Shown piece by piece: positions 62,976 to 64,000 of a stretch of DNA of 64,000 nt; the stretch's first letter is position 1, and the number at the start of each line of letters is the position of its first letter. Origin of the DNA: JBGPTK01 sp963797765 (GTDB lineage: Bacteria; Acidobacteriota; Terriglobia; Acidiferrales; UBA7541); NCBI GenBank assembly GCA_963797765.1, contig CAWCQU010000003.1, forward strand, positions 992,001 to 1,056,000. Reading direction: 5' to 3'. The position numbers and the translations under genes were made by a program. The notes under the pieces are model-generated. The model had not been told where the DNA came from. It saw only the letters and a list, made by a program, of their open reading frames with translations, and did no database searches.

Positions 62976-64000
62976 ATGGAACCTATTCTCCTGGTCGAAG
63001 ATAAAACCGAGCTTCGCGCGATGCTGCACAAGGCGCTGGAGCGCGCGGGCTATGCCGTGGATGAAGCTCCGGACGGCAACGCGGCCATTGATAAAATTCG
63101 CAGCAAGCGACACTTGGTGGTGCTGACGGACCTGAAACTTCCCGGTTGTTCGGGCCTGGATATTTTGCGCGCATCCCGCCTGGCTGATCCCACCATTCCT
63201 GTGATTTTGATCACCGCGTTCGGCTCCATTGAAGAAGCCGTGACGGCCATGAAGGAAGGCGCGTTCGATTTCATTCAGAAGCCGGTGGATCTGGATCACC
63301 TGAAGCTGCTGGTGGAACGAGCGGCGCGGCAGCAGGAAATGCTGCGCGAAAATCTGTTGTTGCGCGAAGAATACGCAACCCGCTACGGATTTCCGCGGAT
63401 CGTGGGCGAACACGAATCGATGAAGGAAGCCAGCCAGATGGTGCAGCGCGTGGCGGCCACGGATTCCACGGTGCTGCTGTTGGGGGAAAGCGGAACGGGC
63501 AAGGAATTATTCGCGCGCGCGGTGCATCATTTGAGTCCGCGGCGCGACCAGCCGTTTGTGGCGCTGAATTGCGCGGCGATTCCGGAAGGGCTGGTGGAAA
63601 ACGAATTATTCGGGCACGAGCGCGGGGCGTATACGGGAGCGGGTGCGCGGAAAATCGGCAAAATCGAATTCGCGCATCATGGCACATTTTTTCTGGACGA
63701 AATCGGCGAATTGCCTCCGGCGATTCAAAGCAAATTGCTGCGCGTGCTGGAGGAACATAAATTCGACCGCGTGGGCGGCACGCAGGAAATTGAAGTGGAT
63801 GTGCGCGTGCTGGTGGCGACCAACAAGGATTTGCGCGGGGCGGTGGCGGACAAAACTTTCCGCGAGGATTTATATTTCCGCGTTTCGGCGGTGCCGATCA
63901 CGATTCCGCCGTTGCGGGATCGCGGCGACGACGTGCTACTGCTGGCCGAACATTTTCTGGAGCGGTTCCGCCGCGAATTCCGCAAGCCGGAGATCGGCTT
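62976..64000 (+). CDS. NtrC-family sigma-54-dependent response regulator, cut by the window edge
   Basis: The first 341 residues. REC domain with acceptor Asp52 in VLTDLKLPG, Thr in ILITAFG and Lys in IQKPVD; then the AAA+ sigma-54 interaction domain with Walker A GESGTGKE, the sigma-54 loop as GAYTGA (the usual form is GAFTGA), Walker B TFFLDEIGELP and an arginine-finger region DLYFRVSA. The C-terminal helix-turn-helix lies past the edge. ATG 62976 begins MEPILLVEDK, 9 bases after the previous stop, so it is likely cotranscribed. It is the expected partner of the upstream kinase, probably for pili or another sigma-54 regulon. Confidence 0.93.
   Translation, partial: MEPILLVEDKTELRAMLHKALERAGYAVDEAPDGNAAIDKIRSKRHLVVLTDLKLPGCSGLDILRASRLADPTIPVILITAFGSIEEAVTAMKEGAFDFIQKPVDLDHLKLLVERAARQQEMLRENLLLREEYATRYGFPRIVGEHESMKEASQMVQRVAATDSTVLLLGESGTGKELFARAVHHLSPRRDQPFVALNCAAIPEGLVENELFGHERGAYTGAGARKIGKIEFAHHGTFFLDEIGELPPAIQSKLLRVLEEHKFDRVGGTQEIEVDVRVLVATNKDLRGAVADKTFREDLYFRVSAVPITIPPLRDRGDDVLLLAEHFLERFRREFRKPEIG

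Overview
The window looks like a chromosomal segment of an Acidobacteriota genome (Terriglobia-like). This is inferred from gene content: a VWFA-related protein of the acidobacterial type, a cytochrome c/copper-oxygenase/TPR fusion, DUF3857-transglutaminase-TPR and serine/threonine kinase-TPR proteins, many hybrid sensor kinases, and moderately high GC. No rRNA operon or CRISPR array was seen, and no canonical tRNA; only one degenerate tRNA-like sequence is present.

Layout. 0.2-1 kb: cold-shock protein and a small Tudor-like basic protein. 1-9 kb (minus): MFS efflux pump, cytochrome c/TPR protein, DUF983 protein, VWFA protein, membrane histidine kinase. 9.4-13.1 kb: small secreted, zinc-ribbon, DUF4282 and VOC proteins. 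13.4-18.3 kb (minus): an overlapping operon of a hybrid kinase, a receiver-ATPase response regulator and a RidA protein. 18.6-23 kb: a small accessory island with a tRNA-like remnant, phage-like short genes in two divergent groups around a palindromic control region, and a transposase scrap. 23-28.3 kb: aspartase, a dead response regulator, and a DUF3857/TPR gene whose end is frameshifted. 28.5-34 kb: TonB receptor, YfiR and CHASE8 hybrid kinase, a likely envelope sensory operon. 34-38.5 kb: envelope proteins, among them a glutamine-repeat protein and a SYLF protein, plus duplicated gene remnants. 38.5-41.2 kb: PNPOx-like protein, Crp/Fnr regulator, truncated IS1380 transposase, and a peroxiredoxin-like gene with an in-frame TGA at the redox cysteine position and a hairpin just behind it, a candidate selenoprotein. 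41.4-49.4 kb (minus): S9 peptidase, pseudouridine synthase, LOG-family hydrolase, NuoI, Ycf48-like propeller, methyltransferase, secreted beta-barrel protein. 49.5-52.9 kb: a repeat-rich stretch with about 105-bp inverted repeats around a duplicated 250-bp core. 52.9-59.7 kb: beta-helix protein, DUF6496 protein, ChbG-type deacetylase, Ser/Thr kinase-TPR. 59.9-64 kb (plus): prepilin peptidase, PAS histidine kinase, coiled-coil protein and an NtrC-type sigma-54 activator cut by the window edge.

Two themes stand out. First, signalling is dense: five histidine kinases, three REC-containing modules outside them (one dead), one Ser/Thr kinase and one Crp-type regulator. Second, the sequence carries many small lesions: five genes change frame inside a recognisable domain and three have in-frame stops. 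These are either real decay or indel errors in the assembly; the TGA in the peroxiredoxin gene has to be judged against that background.
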